From assembly GCA_043228905.1 (NCBI GenBank), contig JBHGNT010000004.1, positions 19,158,001-19,222,000 of the forward strand: a DNA stretch of 64,000 nt, written 5' to 3'. Under the pieces are notes generated by a model, which made no database searches, was not told the DNA's origin, and worked only from the letters and a program-made list of their open reading frames with translations. A program made the position numbers and the translations under genes. This stretch comes from Azolla caroliniana (taxonomy: Eukaryota; Polypodiophyta). Each line of letters opens with the position of its first letter. Position 1 is the first letter of the stretch. Positions 48,001 through 57,466 of this stretch are shown here, one piece after another.

Positions 48001-48300
48001 AACTCTTGTATGTTCAAACCGATCGGCAGGTTGCCGACATCTTCACTAAGCCACTCAGATCCGACAAGTTGCAACACTTTTCGGGGATGCTTGGTTTACA
48101 ACATCTCGACGTGCCGCACTTGAGGGGGAGAGCAACAAGAAAAAGCCGAAACCGAACAAGATGCCGAATCGACTGAAGAAATCCATACATCCGGTAGAGT
48201 CGGAACAAGTGTCAAAGGCAGTAGAGTCAAGAACGATAGAGCCGACCGAAAGATGAAGGCCAGGACCGGACATGGTCTAATGTGGTGAAGGGCCTAAAGG
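45030..48300 (+). pseudogene. Copia F pol remnants
   Basis: In order: protease C-terminal block (LQVPTITKNLVSVRQIV near 45050-45110), HKRIDHVNHQRLQ of GAG-pre-integrase (near 45270), integrase (LIHSDVWGLAQ, RLDGGKEYFS near 45650, GSIAYVHVPDEKRKKL near 45950), linker (46190-46480), RT ([26 protein letters not shown] near 47060-47100) and RNase H (DADWAGDASDRRTTSGFMFS near 47700). Frequent stops, two frameshifts, and the RT catalytic block damaged near 47200. The 48050-48650 part is non-coding up to the polypurine tract. Confidence 0.88.
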
Positions 48301-48650
48301 ATGAAGACGAATTGTAGATAGCCAATTCGGAGAAAAGCAGGAACGAATCGGAGGTAGTTGATTCGGTAGAGCTATTCGATTCGGAGGAGTCGAATCACAT
48401 GAAGGCCGAGCGGAAGTCGACACCGAGATGGAGGCGCTGACGGGGCGAGAAGCACCGAAGTCATAGTAGCAAAGGTACTGAGATGGTCCTGATGAGCAGA
48501 CAAGCCGACTGAGAAGGTTGAGGTGCACAGAATCGAACGCATCATGGATCACGGGACCGGACGGGATGAGGAGCGCACACAAGGCATGAAGACGATATGA
48601 GAAGGCGCGGGCAAGAAGCGGGCAGAGCAGAAGGAGCCTCAAGATGAGCT

Positions 48651-48660
48651 TGAGGGGGAG
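48651..48660 (+). promoter_or_regulatory. Copia F polypurine tract
   Basis: TGAGGGGGAG immediately before the TGTTGAGAAGC start of the 3' LTR. Confidence 0.8.
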
Positions 48661-49077
48661 TGTTGAGAAGCAAGCTCAACATGGACCGGGTCGGCTGAAC
48701 AAGCCGAGAGCTGGATCGGTTAGGCCCGGATCAAATCGGAGAGCCGGATCTACGAGCCAGATTAGTGAGTTGGATCCACGAAGGCTGGCAGACCGTTAGA
48801 GGTCTATGATCCAAGCCTAGTAGATAGGCATATTTTTAGGAGTTAGTGTCAGTTGCTTAGTTATGAGCATTGAAGTACATGTTAGTACTTTTGTCAGTCC
48901 TTTTAAGGACTTGTATTAAAAGTTCTCTCTAGCACATTTGTATGTATAGACAGAGTATTATTTTGAAATTGAGTTTTAGCGTTCTACCCTCGCTCTCTGT
49001 CTCTCTGGAGTTCTCTGCCCTTCGTTTACTTTCTGTTGCTATCTAGTTGTAATTGGTTGTGTCTTTTAGCTTCCACA
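48661..49077 (+). repeat. Copia F 3' LTR (about 417 bp)
   Basis: TGTTGAGAAGCAAGCTCAAC...AGCTTCCACA. The right edge is set by the change to E1-family coding sequence and could be 49075-49077. It carries CCGGATC(G/A) repeats like the 41040 LTR. Confidence 0.75.
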
Positions 49078-50109
49078 CATTATTCTTTTCAAGAATGATG
49101 TAAAGCCAACTAATGAGAACCAAGGCAGGAGATACCCCTTGAGGAACAGAAGGCTCCCCCCAGAGATTTCCGGAAAAAGAACACGTTCTCTTAACCGATG
49201 AGGGGGAGCCCAAAAGCTTTGAGGAAGCTAAGCAAGATGCCCACAACAAAGAGTGGTTGTATGCCATGCAAGATGAGATGAATTCCCTACATGAGAACCA
49301 CACATACGATTTGAACAAGTTGCTAGAAGGTAAGAAGGCACTCCGGAATAAGTGGGTCTACAAATTGAAGCTGGGACAAGGCGAAAATCCACCCACAGTC
49401 AAAGCCCACATTGTGGTGAAGGGTTTCCAGTAGAAAAAGGGCGTATATTTCGACGGAATATTTGCCCCGGTAGTGAAAATGACATTCATATGGATGGTGT
49501 TGAGAAATGCAGCCAGCATGGACTTAGAAGTCAAAAAAACTTTCCTACATGGAGATTTGGAGGAAGAAATCTACACAACAGATGGAAGGATTTGTAAAGA
49601 AGGATAAAGAAAAACTGGTATGTCAGTTGAGGAAGACCTTGTATGGGTTGAAGTAAGGGCCTTGCAATGGTATCTGAAATTCGAATCCTTCATGGTAGAC
49701 CATGGGTTTCACAAGACACAAGTTGATCATTGCGTCTTCATGAAGACGTATGATGGAGGAGACTTCCTTATCCTCTTGTTGTATGTTGACGATATGTTTG
49801 TTGTCAGATAAGACCTAAAGAAGATTGCAAATCTTGAAGAAGGCCTTGAGCAAGTCGTTTGCACTGAAGGATATGGGTTCGGCCAAGCAGATTCTAGGAA
49901 TGCACATAGTACGGAATCGAACAAAGAAGTTGTTGTGGCTGTCACAAGAAAAATATGTGAAGGAGGTGCTCTAGAGATTCAACATGCAAAATGCCAAGCC
50001 GGTTGGCTCGACATTGCTAACAAACTGTAAGCTAAATGGAAATCAATGTCTGAAGGCAAAGGTGGAGAAAACTGAGATGAGCAAGATGTTACCCATAAGA
50101 ATATACAGG
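49078..50109 (+). mobile_element. E3: fragment of an E1-family copia (RT)
   Basis: Corresponds to about 22830-23800 of E1: AGATTTCCGGAAAAAGAACACG, VYKLKLGQ-type region (near 49350), DLEVKKTFLHGDLEEEIY-like block (near 49540), then HKTQVDHCVFMKTYDGGDF and LLYVDDMFVV (49710-49805). Several frameshifts and stops. At the site of the TAG in E1 and E2 this copy has CAA (Gln). It ends at the chromovirus D LTR. Confidence 0.85.
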
Positions 50110-50539
50110 TGTCAGGATAAGTACTAAGATAGAGAAGGAATTGGTACTAAAAGATGAGGATTAGTACTAAGAGACGTGTAGAACTCTCCAGAGAAGGAAA
50201 GAGTGAGCGAGAGAGAGATAGAGAGAGAGAAAGGGTGAGAGAATGATGATAAAAGATATATATTATGTGAAGAGAGTATACAATAGTAGCTAGGAGGCTT
50301 AAGACTGGCGTTGAACTGATTTGGTTCGAAATAATGCCTTGTGCCTCCTTTTATAGTGTTCTTAGGAGTACTCCTGAAGTTTCTAGAATGTTCCAGAGAA
50401 ATCTGGAATATACATCAATTTTCTATAATAAAACATAAATGAAAATAATATTCTACGTATTACAATGTATGGTCTAATGGTCAAGAGCTTGACCCATGTA
50501 GCATAAGGTCATGTGTTCTAGTCTTGCCATATCATGACA
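50110..50539 (-). repeat. Chromovirus D 3' LTR (430 bp)
   Basis: On the minus strand TGTCATGATATGG...TATCCTGACA; aligns with the K LTR (37222-37665). The (GA)n tract at 50206-50235, TATAGTG near 50353-50360 and tRNA-like sequence (about 50465-50535) correspond in the two copies. Confidence 0.88.
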
Positions 50540-53021
50540 CTATCTCCCTTTTAAAAGGACGAGTGTCACGAGTTGTTTTGGATTGAGGAGCACGAGCATT
50601 GGTCACATTTTCTATCGGTTCCCAAGTACGCTCGCTGGGACTATATCCTAGCCAATCAACTAAATAGTAGAGCTTGTTGCGAACAATCTTGGAATCAAGG
50701 ATGGTAGCAATCTCGTACTCAGGTCCATCTTCAAGCTTGATCGGGGGTGGAGGCTGTGTAATACGTCTTGGGATGGTGCTCTCTTGATAGGGTTTGAGGA
50801 GAGAACTATGAAACACCGGATGTATCCGAAGTTGCGGAGGTAGATGGAGACGAAAAGCGACATCATTAATCTTTCCTATAATATGGAAAGGACCTAATCG
50901 ACGATAATCCAACTTCTTGCATGGGCGAGTAGTCTTGATGTGTCATCTTAGTAGCCATCCCCGATCTCCGATGTTAAAACTGAATGGAAGTCGATGATGA
51001 TCTGCGTAAACCTTGCATGTTTGTTGAGCTTGTTGGAGATGAGTAGATAAATCGGCTTGTATCTTGCGTAACCGCTCTAAAAAATCCTCTGCGCAAGGAT
51101 TTGTGGACAACTCTGGGGTTTCAAATACACACCACCGGGGGTGAGAATGTATAAGCATAAAATGGCGTAACTGTAGTCGATGCGTGGACAGAGTTATTGT
51201 AGGCAAATTCGGCGAAGTGGAGATATCTGCCTAGTCATCTTGATGATAGCTTAGAAAGCACCGAAGATATTGCTCCAGCGTTTGATTTGTTCGTTCTGCT
51301 TGGCCATTGGTTTGTGGGTGGTAGCCGGAGGAGAGGTTACAAGTGACCTTGAGCATTTTAAAAAGGTGCTTCCAGAATTTCGATATGAACTTGGGGCCAC
51401 GGTCGCTGATGATACTATCGGGAAGGCCATGATGTCGACATACTTCACGCATGACCATTTTAGTGGTTTCTTCACTGGATATTTCCTTAGTACATGGCAA
51501 GAAATGAGCCATCTTCGTATATCGATCTACGACTGTTAGAATCACATTGAACCCCTTAGAGACTGGAAGATCTGTGATGAAGTCTACAACAATGGACTGC
51601 CACGGCTTCCTTGGAATTGGTAATGGTTCTAATAAACAATATGGATGATGCCTTGGCATTTTCGCTCTGCAGCATGTATCACAAGTCTGAACAAAATCTT
51701 CGAGAAATCGTCGCATACGGGGCCACCAAAATGATCGTTGTACTAAATCTAATATTTTAGTACTACCAAAATGCCCAGCTGTATATGTGCCATGACAGTT
51801 GGACTACTCGAAGGTGGCAAGAACCATTAGGAACATACAAGAGTTCATTAAAGAATAGTAATCCATCATGGTATTTGAATTGCCGATAGTCCATACCTGG
51901 TGGTTGGGACTATGAACAAGATGCTCGAGAGGGATCAAGTTGTGCTAGAATGGCTTGGGCGAAAGCTTCGGTCTTCAAGTCCTCACATATAGTATCGATA
52001 ACGTGGGAATCCATGGGCATGCCAAAGACTTGTGTTGCTTGTAATCGTGTCGGTCCCAAGATTACTTGCTTTTGGTTATCAAAAGCTGGCTCGCCGGGAC
52101 GCGGTGCTAGGTATGAACGCCGTGATAATGCATCTATCTGCCTTCCCTTGGTGCTTCCCCGGACGATATGTAATTTTGAAGTCGAAACATGTGAGGAAGT
52201 GGGCCCACTGATCTTGTCGTCGATTTAACACACGAGCGTCCTGAAAGTAGGCAAGGTTTTTGTGGTCACTGAATACGGTGACTTGATGAGAGGATCCCTC
52301 TAGAAAATGCCTCCACTGCGTAAAAGAGTCCACTATTGCCAATAGCTCCTTATCATGAATTTTGTAGTTGATTTCGGCGGCGTCAAACTTGCGTGAGTGA
52401 AAAGCCACAGGATGTAGCTTCTCATCATTACCCCATTGTGACAGAATGCTCCCCAATGCGAAATCTGGTGCGTCTACTTCAATAATGAATGGTTTTTTCG
52501 GATCGACATGAGCTAGAATTGGAGCCGATGTAAATGCCTTGTTAATACTCTCAAAAGCCATGTCTGCTTCTTTAGAACAAACGAACGATTGTCCCTTCCT
52601 GGTAAGCTGTGTGAGAGGTAGAACGAGCTTTGAGTAATCCTGTATGAACTTCTGGTAAAAATTGTCCAAGCCTAAAAAGCATTGCACATCTTGCACCGAA
52701 CGCGGAGTCTGCCACTCTACCACAGTTTTGACCTTAGCTGGGCCCATGGAGATGCCTTTCGAGGAAATGACGTAGCCCAGAAATTCCACCTGGTTGCACG
52801 CAAAACTACATTTTTCCAGCTTTGCATAAAGACCATATTCTCAAAGTCGTTTTAGTACTAACAATACATGAGAATCATGCTCTTCTTGGGTCTTCGAATA
52901 AACCAGTAGATCATTCAAATAGATGATCAAACAAACATTCAAGAGATCTCGGAATATATCATTTGCCATGTGTTGGAAGATTGCTGGCGCATTAGTGAGG
53001 CCTGGTGCGAAACGCGGTCTT
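50540..53021 (-). pseudogene. Chromovirus D pol: RT end, RNase H, integrase, chromodomain
   Basis: Minus strand, from the cut at 53021. RT core (GLTNAPAIFQHM near 53000, then IYLNDLLVYS, in which N replaces the first Asp of YxDD), RT thumb and RNase H (52789-52079: FLGYVISSKGI, LAYFQDARVLNRRQ, KLHPVAFHSRKF), integrase (51716-51231: CDTCCRAKMPRHHP, DFITDLPVSKGFN, SDRGPKFISKFW, QTNGQAERTNQ) and chromodomain (50700-50630: [17 protein letters not shown]). Some segments are long and uninterrupted, others carry stops. The 5' half lies beyond the window, separated by the large element from 53022. Confidence 0.93.
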
Positions 53022-53471
53022 TGTTAATTCTTAGGGCCGGACAATGGCCTAACACAGGGTGTCTACGGAAGACACTTCACCAAAGGGGTGTTACGATGAG
53101 ATAACTTAAGACACAATGATTAATCCCAATTAATTGGCTACTTAGCAATATGGCATTCAATTAATACACGCATAAGATATAACAATTAATACGGAACGGT
53201 AATCAATACGTGAAGATAAAACAAGAAGCTTATATTAATTCTCTTTTAAAGTTTTACATTTTAACTGGGCCTTTATATAGGTCACCGGTGCTGCGTACAA
53301 AACGGTGCCAATCGGCACCTGTTCGGAACCGGTTTGGATCCGGATCGGCATACCGATTCCAGTCCGTCCGTTTACTACTTAATTATAATCTATTCTACTT
53401 AATTAAAATAGATTCTGAATAACAATCCCTTTCACATTCTGGTCTTTAACTCCTTTATCGGCCAACTAACA
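53022..53471 (-). repeat. 3' LTR of the large element
   Basis: On the minus strand TGTTAGTTGGCC...CCTAAGAATTAACA, with inverted ends TGTTA/TAACA. It carries CCTATATAAAGGCCC (TATA) near 53275. The element-internal edge is uncertain: another start could be near 53505, where a purine-rich GGGCCGGATAGTGGGA lies. Confidence 0.65.
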
Positions 53472-53524
53472 CATGGCATGCCCGTGGGACAGTTCCTTGT
53501 ACGTCAAATCCCACTATCCGGCCC

Positions 53525-55330
53525 TTAGCCTTTGTCCAAGATATCCAGAATACTCTGCTCCAAGGTATCCAATGGTTGTTCGGAACTCTGTTGTTGTTGC
53601 TGATGTGGCTGTAGTTGTTGTGGCTTCGGCTCCTCCGACTGTTGCTCCTTAGATGGCGTTTGTTCGGCTCCCGGTACTGGTAGTTGTGGCGGTGATTCCT
53701 TCGTTAGCTGCTCTGCGAGATTTGACTCCGGTTGACTCGCCCCGGCCTTGTCTCCGTTCGGTCCTTGCTCCGGTGATGGCTCCTCATCGCTGAGGTTGAC
53801 AGCCGCCGCCTGCTTTGCTTCTTCTTTCCATAGCCTGGTCCGCTCATAGCTTTCAAACTGGATTTGAGCATCTAGTCGATCATCGTCTGACTGTGCTACC
53901 AATTGCCGGACCACTGCTAACTGTTCCTCCGCCAGAGTTACAAAATCTTCTGCTAACTCATCTCTTACAGCGGTGAAGTCCTCTTTTGTTAGCATGTAGC
54001 AGTCGTCGCCATCCTTCTGCCGGTTTTCCGCGTCCGCCCTTAGCAACTGGAGCTCGTTTGTGTGCTTTACCCATTTGTCCCACCATTACGCGGATCTTTC
54101 GTCAATCAAGCGTTTGGTCTTGTTCCTCCATGCCTGGACAATGAACTGAATCCGCTCCAATCCCATCTTCGATTTGTCCTCCGCGGTTTGCCGTTCGTCC
54201 TTCAATTGCTTGATCAGTGCCACCGTATCCACCTCCTACTCCTGGTAATGTGACAACTGGTTTTGATAGGTGTTCCGCAACCTTTGCAATACCATTGTTG
54301 CTCTTTCCTTCTCTTCATAATGCTGCTTATGGAGCTCCATACGTTCTTGCGCGGCTTCCTCCAGTAGCGTGGTTCTTTCAGCCCGTTCCTCCGCTAGCGC
54401 CATCTCAGCTCGATGCACCTCTTGCTGGAGCTCTGCCATCTTCTCCTGTTGTTTCTTATGCTCCGTATCCAGGTGCTTGTAGTCCCGGTGCAGGTGCTTA
54501 AAATCATCGGTCTTCTACTTCAGCTTTTGGTTGAGTTGCCGGCGAGCGCAGTCTTCCCGATCCTTCTGTTGACGGAGTTCTTCTTTAAGTCTTTCGATCT
54601 CTATTTTCGCCATCCGTCGCAGCTTCTCCTTTTCTTGCAGCACCTTCTCTTTCTCCTCCTTCAGCCGGTCATATGCCTGATGTCCTTTCCGCAGATTCTC
54701 TTCTGCCTGGCGGAGGTTCTCGGCAGTCAATCTTTGCTCTTCTTCTGCCACTTTCTTCAAGTCCCGCTCTCGGGTGCGTAATGCTTCTTGTGCGGCTAGT
54801 TCATCCCTCAATTCAACAAGCTCTCTTGCTTGCGCCGCCACTATCTCCGGGACTGGTTCCGTCTCCGGGGTCTTATTGCTATGTACAGGTGCCAGTGTTT
54901 CTTTATTCTGTACATCTACCGGAGTCACCGGTGCTTGGATCGGTGGTCCGGTTAAGGCCATTTTGGCCAATTCTTCTGTGGCCAGGTCCAAGTCTTGTTC
55001 TAAGCTCCGGATCCTTGACCGAGCCGTCTCTAGTTCTCTAGTTGTGATGAGCAACTGGTCCATTTGCGCTTTCTCTTCCGCCTCTATGTAGGGTACTACT
55101 CCGACAATCTGTTCTCCAATCCACCGAAGCCATTGGCTACTGGTGCCCTGTTGCTGCGTCTGCCCGGAGGGTTGGCTGTTGGTGTCGTTGGTCAGTGGTC
55201 GGTATTGTCCGGCTGCATCAAGCTGCAAATCTGTCTCTGGTTGGTGACCACTTTGCCGTTCTGGTTCTTGTTGCGGCTCTGTTGGCCACTCTCGCCTATG
55301 ATTGCTCTTGACCTGCCGGTGGGGTAGGCA
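53525..55330 (-). pseudogene. Unknown long coiled-coil protein of the large element
   Basis: One minus-strand frame is open from about 55330 to a stop at 53525-53527, about 600 codons, interrupted only by three single stops (54515-54517, 54236-54238, 54086-54088). The middle (about 55090-53850) is heptad-like and rich in Glu, Lys, Gln, Arg and Leu: ARSRIRSLEQDL, RDLKKVAEEEQRL, KEKVLQEKEKLRRM, KKQQEKMAELQQEV, ERTTLLEEAAQERM. The C-terminus is Gln/Pro/Ser-rich (PKPQQLQPHQQQQQ) and ends LEQSILDILDKG. I recognise no enzyme or structural-protein motif; a long helical, probably oligomeric, protein is inferred. It is the last ORF before the 3' LTR, the place where some plant gypsy elements carry extra ORFs. 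Confidence 0.7.
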
Positions 55331-55680
55331 ACTGTACTTCCGAAACTTGCATTTCAGGTCTTGCCGTATCCTGACCCGCCGGTATAGTTTGTTATACAGG
55401 GAGCTTTATTACCGGTTCTGTCCGAACCGGTTCCGGTTCCCCCCTTGGTGCGGGATGCTCAGTGCGGGGTAGAGGCGTTCCATCCTTCTTTGGGTCCGAA
55501 TGCTCCCCGGTCTGTTCGGAGGTGCTTGCCTTCTGGTGCCGCTGGAGGTGCTCTAACGGTTCCTCCTCCGCTTCTTCCTCCTGAGTCCCGATGTTGATTT
55601 TTGCTGCCAAGGGGTCTGCCTCTTGTTGAACCGGTCGGTGAAGTCTGATCTTGATTGGCCATGCCGGTGGCTCCTACTAT
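55331..55680 (-). other. Low-complexity linker region of the large element
   Basis: Ser/Pro/Glu-rich frames in two phases (MANQDQTSPTGSTRG at 55662; EHSDPKKDGTPLPRTEHPA near 55490). Probably the N-terminal part of the coiled-coil ORF, with frameshifts. Confidence 0.45.
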
Positions 55681-55688
55681 GTTTCCAC

Positions 55689-56424
55689 CTACATCTTTCT
55701 ATTAGCGCACTCCTTTGATGCCTGGTCCGTGTCGGCCGCCTTCCCTTTGGTTGCCTTAGAGGCCAACAACTGCTGCCGTTTCGAAGCTGTTTTCGAGGTG
55801 ACTTCGATTGTTCTTCCCCACTTCGTGGTTTTGACGGGCTTGATAGGTGGCGCCAATAGGGTGAGCCATTGCTCCACTGCCGTCCATATCTTCCGACCCT
55901 CCTTGCCTCTGACAGAGTCGATGGCCGCACAGAGGCCATCCGCAATAAGTACCGGCCAGTCCACCTTCACGCCTTCATATGTTGCTATGATTAAGCCGAC
56001 CCGGTTCTGAGGCATGCACGGGGGTCGAGGGTATACATGTCCAAATTCATGGAGCACATGGGCAATCTCTCGAAAGAGTGGATCTTCGCCGCCCTGTGTC
56101 CGGTAGGCCTTGCTGGCCAGAGATTATTCCCCAAAATATTTTCAGAGCTGCTCCGGGGTAGTGAAGATGGCCCCTTCCGGAAGGCCAATCAAAGCATGGA
56201 TGGCCTCCTCTGTGATCAGTAGGGTTGTCGATAGTGAAGATGGCCCCTTCCGGAAGGCCAATCAAAGCATGGATGGCCTCCTCTGTGATCAGTTCTGTGT
56301 CGATCTCCTTTACTATCTTCTCTGCCTCCCGGTGTGGTGGAGCCTCCATGATTGTGAGGAAACCTTCTAACCAATGTTGCCTTAGCCACTTCTTGGCTGC
56401 TTCAGAGAGTGCTTGGCAGTCCAT
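55689..56424 (-). pseudogene. Helical domain of unknown function in the large element
   Basis: From 56424: MDCQALSEAAKKWLRQHWLEGF, ELITEEAIHALIGLPEGAIF; then, after a frame change at the 73-bp duplication, HVLHEFGHVYPRPPC and VDWPVLIADGLCAAIDSVRGKEGRKIW (56057-55760), ending before 55689. The pattern of an LIGLPxG motif followed by a long helical region ending with VDWPVLI recalls plant mobile-domain proteins, but I cannot confirm a family. It lies between gag and the coiled-coil region and could be the N-terminal part of the same protein. Confidence 0.5.
56159..56293. repeat. 73-bp tandem duplication in the large element
   Basis: A 62-bp block (TAGTGAAGATGGCCCC...CTGTGATCAGT) at 56159-56220 recurs identically at 56232-56293. 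The period of 73 is not divisible by three, so it shifts the frame of the helical domain; the duplication post-dates coding selection. Confidence 0.92.
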
Positions 56425-56439
56425 GGCTTCCTTCCGCGT

Positions 56440-56847
56440 CTACCATGTTCACCGTTGGTCGCTTGTCGTAGCTCTTCGTCGGACATTGATTACTATAGTG
56501 GCCTTCTTGCCGGCAATAATAGCAGTATGGCTTCCGAGTGTTGCTAGATTCGACATGTGTGCTTGGTGGAGGTCTTGTGGTAAGTGCTTGGTTTTGGCCG
56601 GTTGGCTGCTTGGAACGCCCTTTTCCAGTTCCCGTGGATGATCCCCCTTTTTGTTGAAATGACGTTTCTTGTTGAAATTCTTTTTGTTTCGGTAACCTTG
56701 ACGGTGTTGGTCGTCATACTTGCCATAGTTGTCCCGTCATTGGTTGTAACCAAGGGAGTGATCCCGGTTGTATCTCTCGTACCGTCCATTATAGTCCCGA
56801 TATCTATCCTGTCTGTCATACCGGTCATAAGCGTCTCTTCGATCGTT
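56440..56847 (-). pseudogene. Gag of the large element, C-terminal part with zinc knuckle
   Basis: Minus-strand continuation of the gag on the far side of E2. An Arg/Asp/Tyr-rich low-complexity stretch (RYDRQDRYRDYNGRYERY) and a basic region precede a CCHC zinc knuckle at 56524-56483 (CYYCRQEGHYSNQC). The frame ends near 56440. Zinc knuckles of Gag bind packaged RNA. Confidence 0.75.
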
Positions 56848-56852
56848 ATACC
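56848..56852. repeat. Left TSD of E2
   Basis: ATACC, repeated exactly at 62456-62460 after the 3' LTR. Confidence 0.92.
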
Positions 56853-56970
56853 TGTTGGGAGACAGGTCCCTCCAAATGGGAAGGGAGAAGAATAGTGCCG
56901 ATGAACAAACTCGGCCGAGGCCGAAACCGTATGAGGAGGACCCGGCTACGGAGAGCCGGATGGTGCAGAC
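56853..56970 (+). repeat. E2 5' LTR, truncated
   Basis: TGTTGGGAGACAGG... matches the first part of the 3' LTR at 61751 up to GGATGGTGCAGACC, then joins gag at GGTCAAAGTCAAGG. The junction has a few bases of CCGGT/ACGGT overlap, as expected of a deletion at microhomology. Confidence 0.88.
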
Positions 56971-57462
56971 CGGTCAAAGTCAAGGGGGAGGCCTACTTGC
57001 TTCTATTGCGGCAAGTCGGGACACTTCCAAAAGAACTGTCGGCATTTCCGTAAAGACAAGGAAACCGACGGTACCGATTCGAAGCAAACCCCGGACCGGA
57101 ACGGTAAAGACCGGAGGGGGCCGGACCGGAAGGGAACGACGGCAATCGCGGCAAGTGCAGAAGAGTTGATGCTAATCACCATGGAGTGTGAGATAAACCT
57201 TGCCGGCGACGAGATGACCTGGGTGGTAGACTCTGGAGCGTCGTTCCACCTTACCCTGGACCGGAAATGCTTCTCATCCTACTCAACCGGTGACCACGGC
57301 TGTGTCCGGATGGGGAATGAAGGTACATGCCGAATTGTCGGCATAGGAGACACGTGGTTGTCAACACCAACCGGATGCAAGTTGCTGCTGAAGGATGTCC
57401 AACACGTTCCGGAGGTTCGTCTGAACCTGATATCAGCCGGCCGGCTAGATGATGAAGGCTAC

Positions 57463-57466
57463 ACGG
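57463..57466. repeat. 4-bp target duplication of the solo LTR in E2
   Basis: ACGG, repeated at 58852-58855. E1 shows the undisrupted site as CTACACGGGTAGC, so E1 provides an empty-site reference. Confidence 0.85.

Larger units (their letters stand above)
45023..49077 (+). mobile_element. Copia element F, 5'-truncated
   Basis: Plus-strand Ty1/copia with protease/pre-integrase, integrase, RT, RNase H, polypurine tract and 3' LTR. The 5' LTR and gag are missing. Its closest relatives in the window are J and G by LTR start and RT sequence. The left junction is to E4, the right to E3. Confidence 0.85.

Noticed and set aside
44220-50109. E4 and E3 as two halves of one copia element split by F
   Set aside because: They lie on opposite strands and both include the region equivalent to E1 23645-23800, so they are separate copies.
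37222-50539. K and D LTRs as the two ends of one chromovirus
   Set aside because: They are in opposite orientation, each has its own internal sequence on the correct side (gag for K, chromodomain for D), and other elements lie between.
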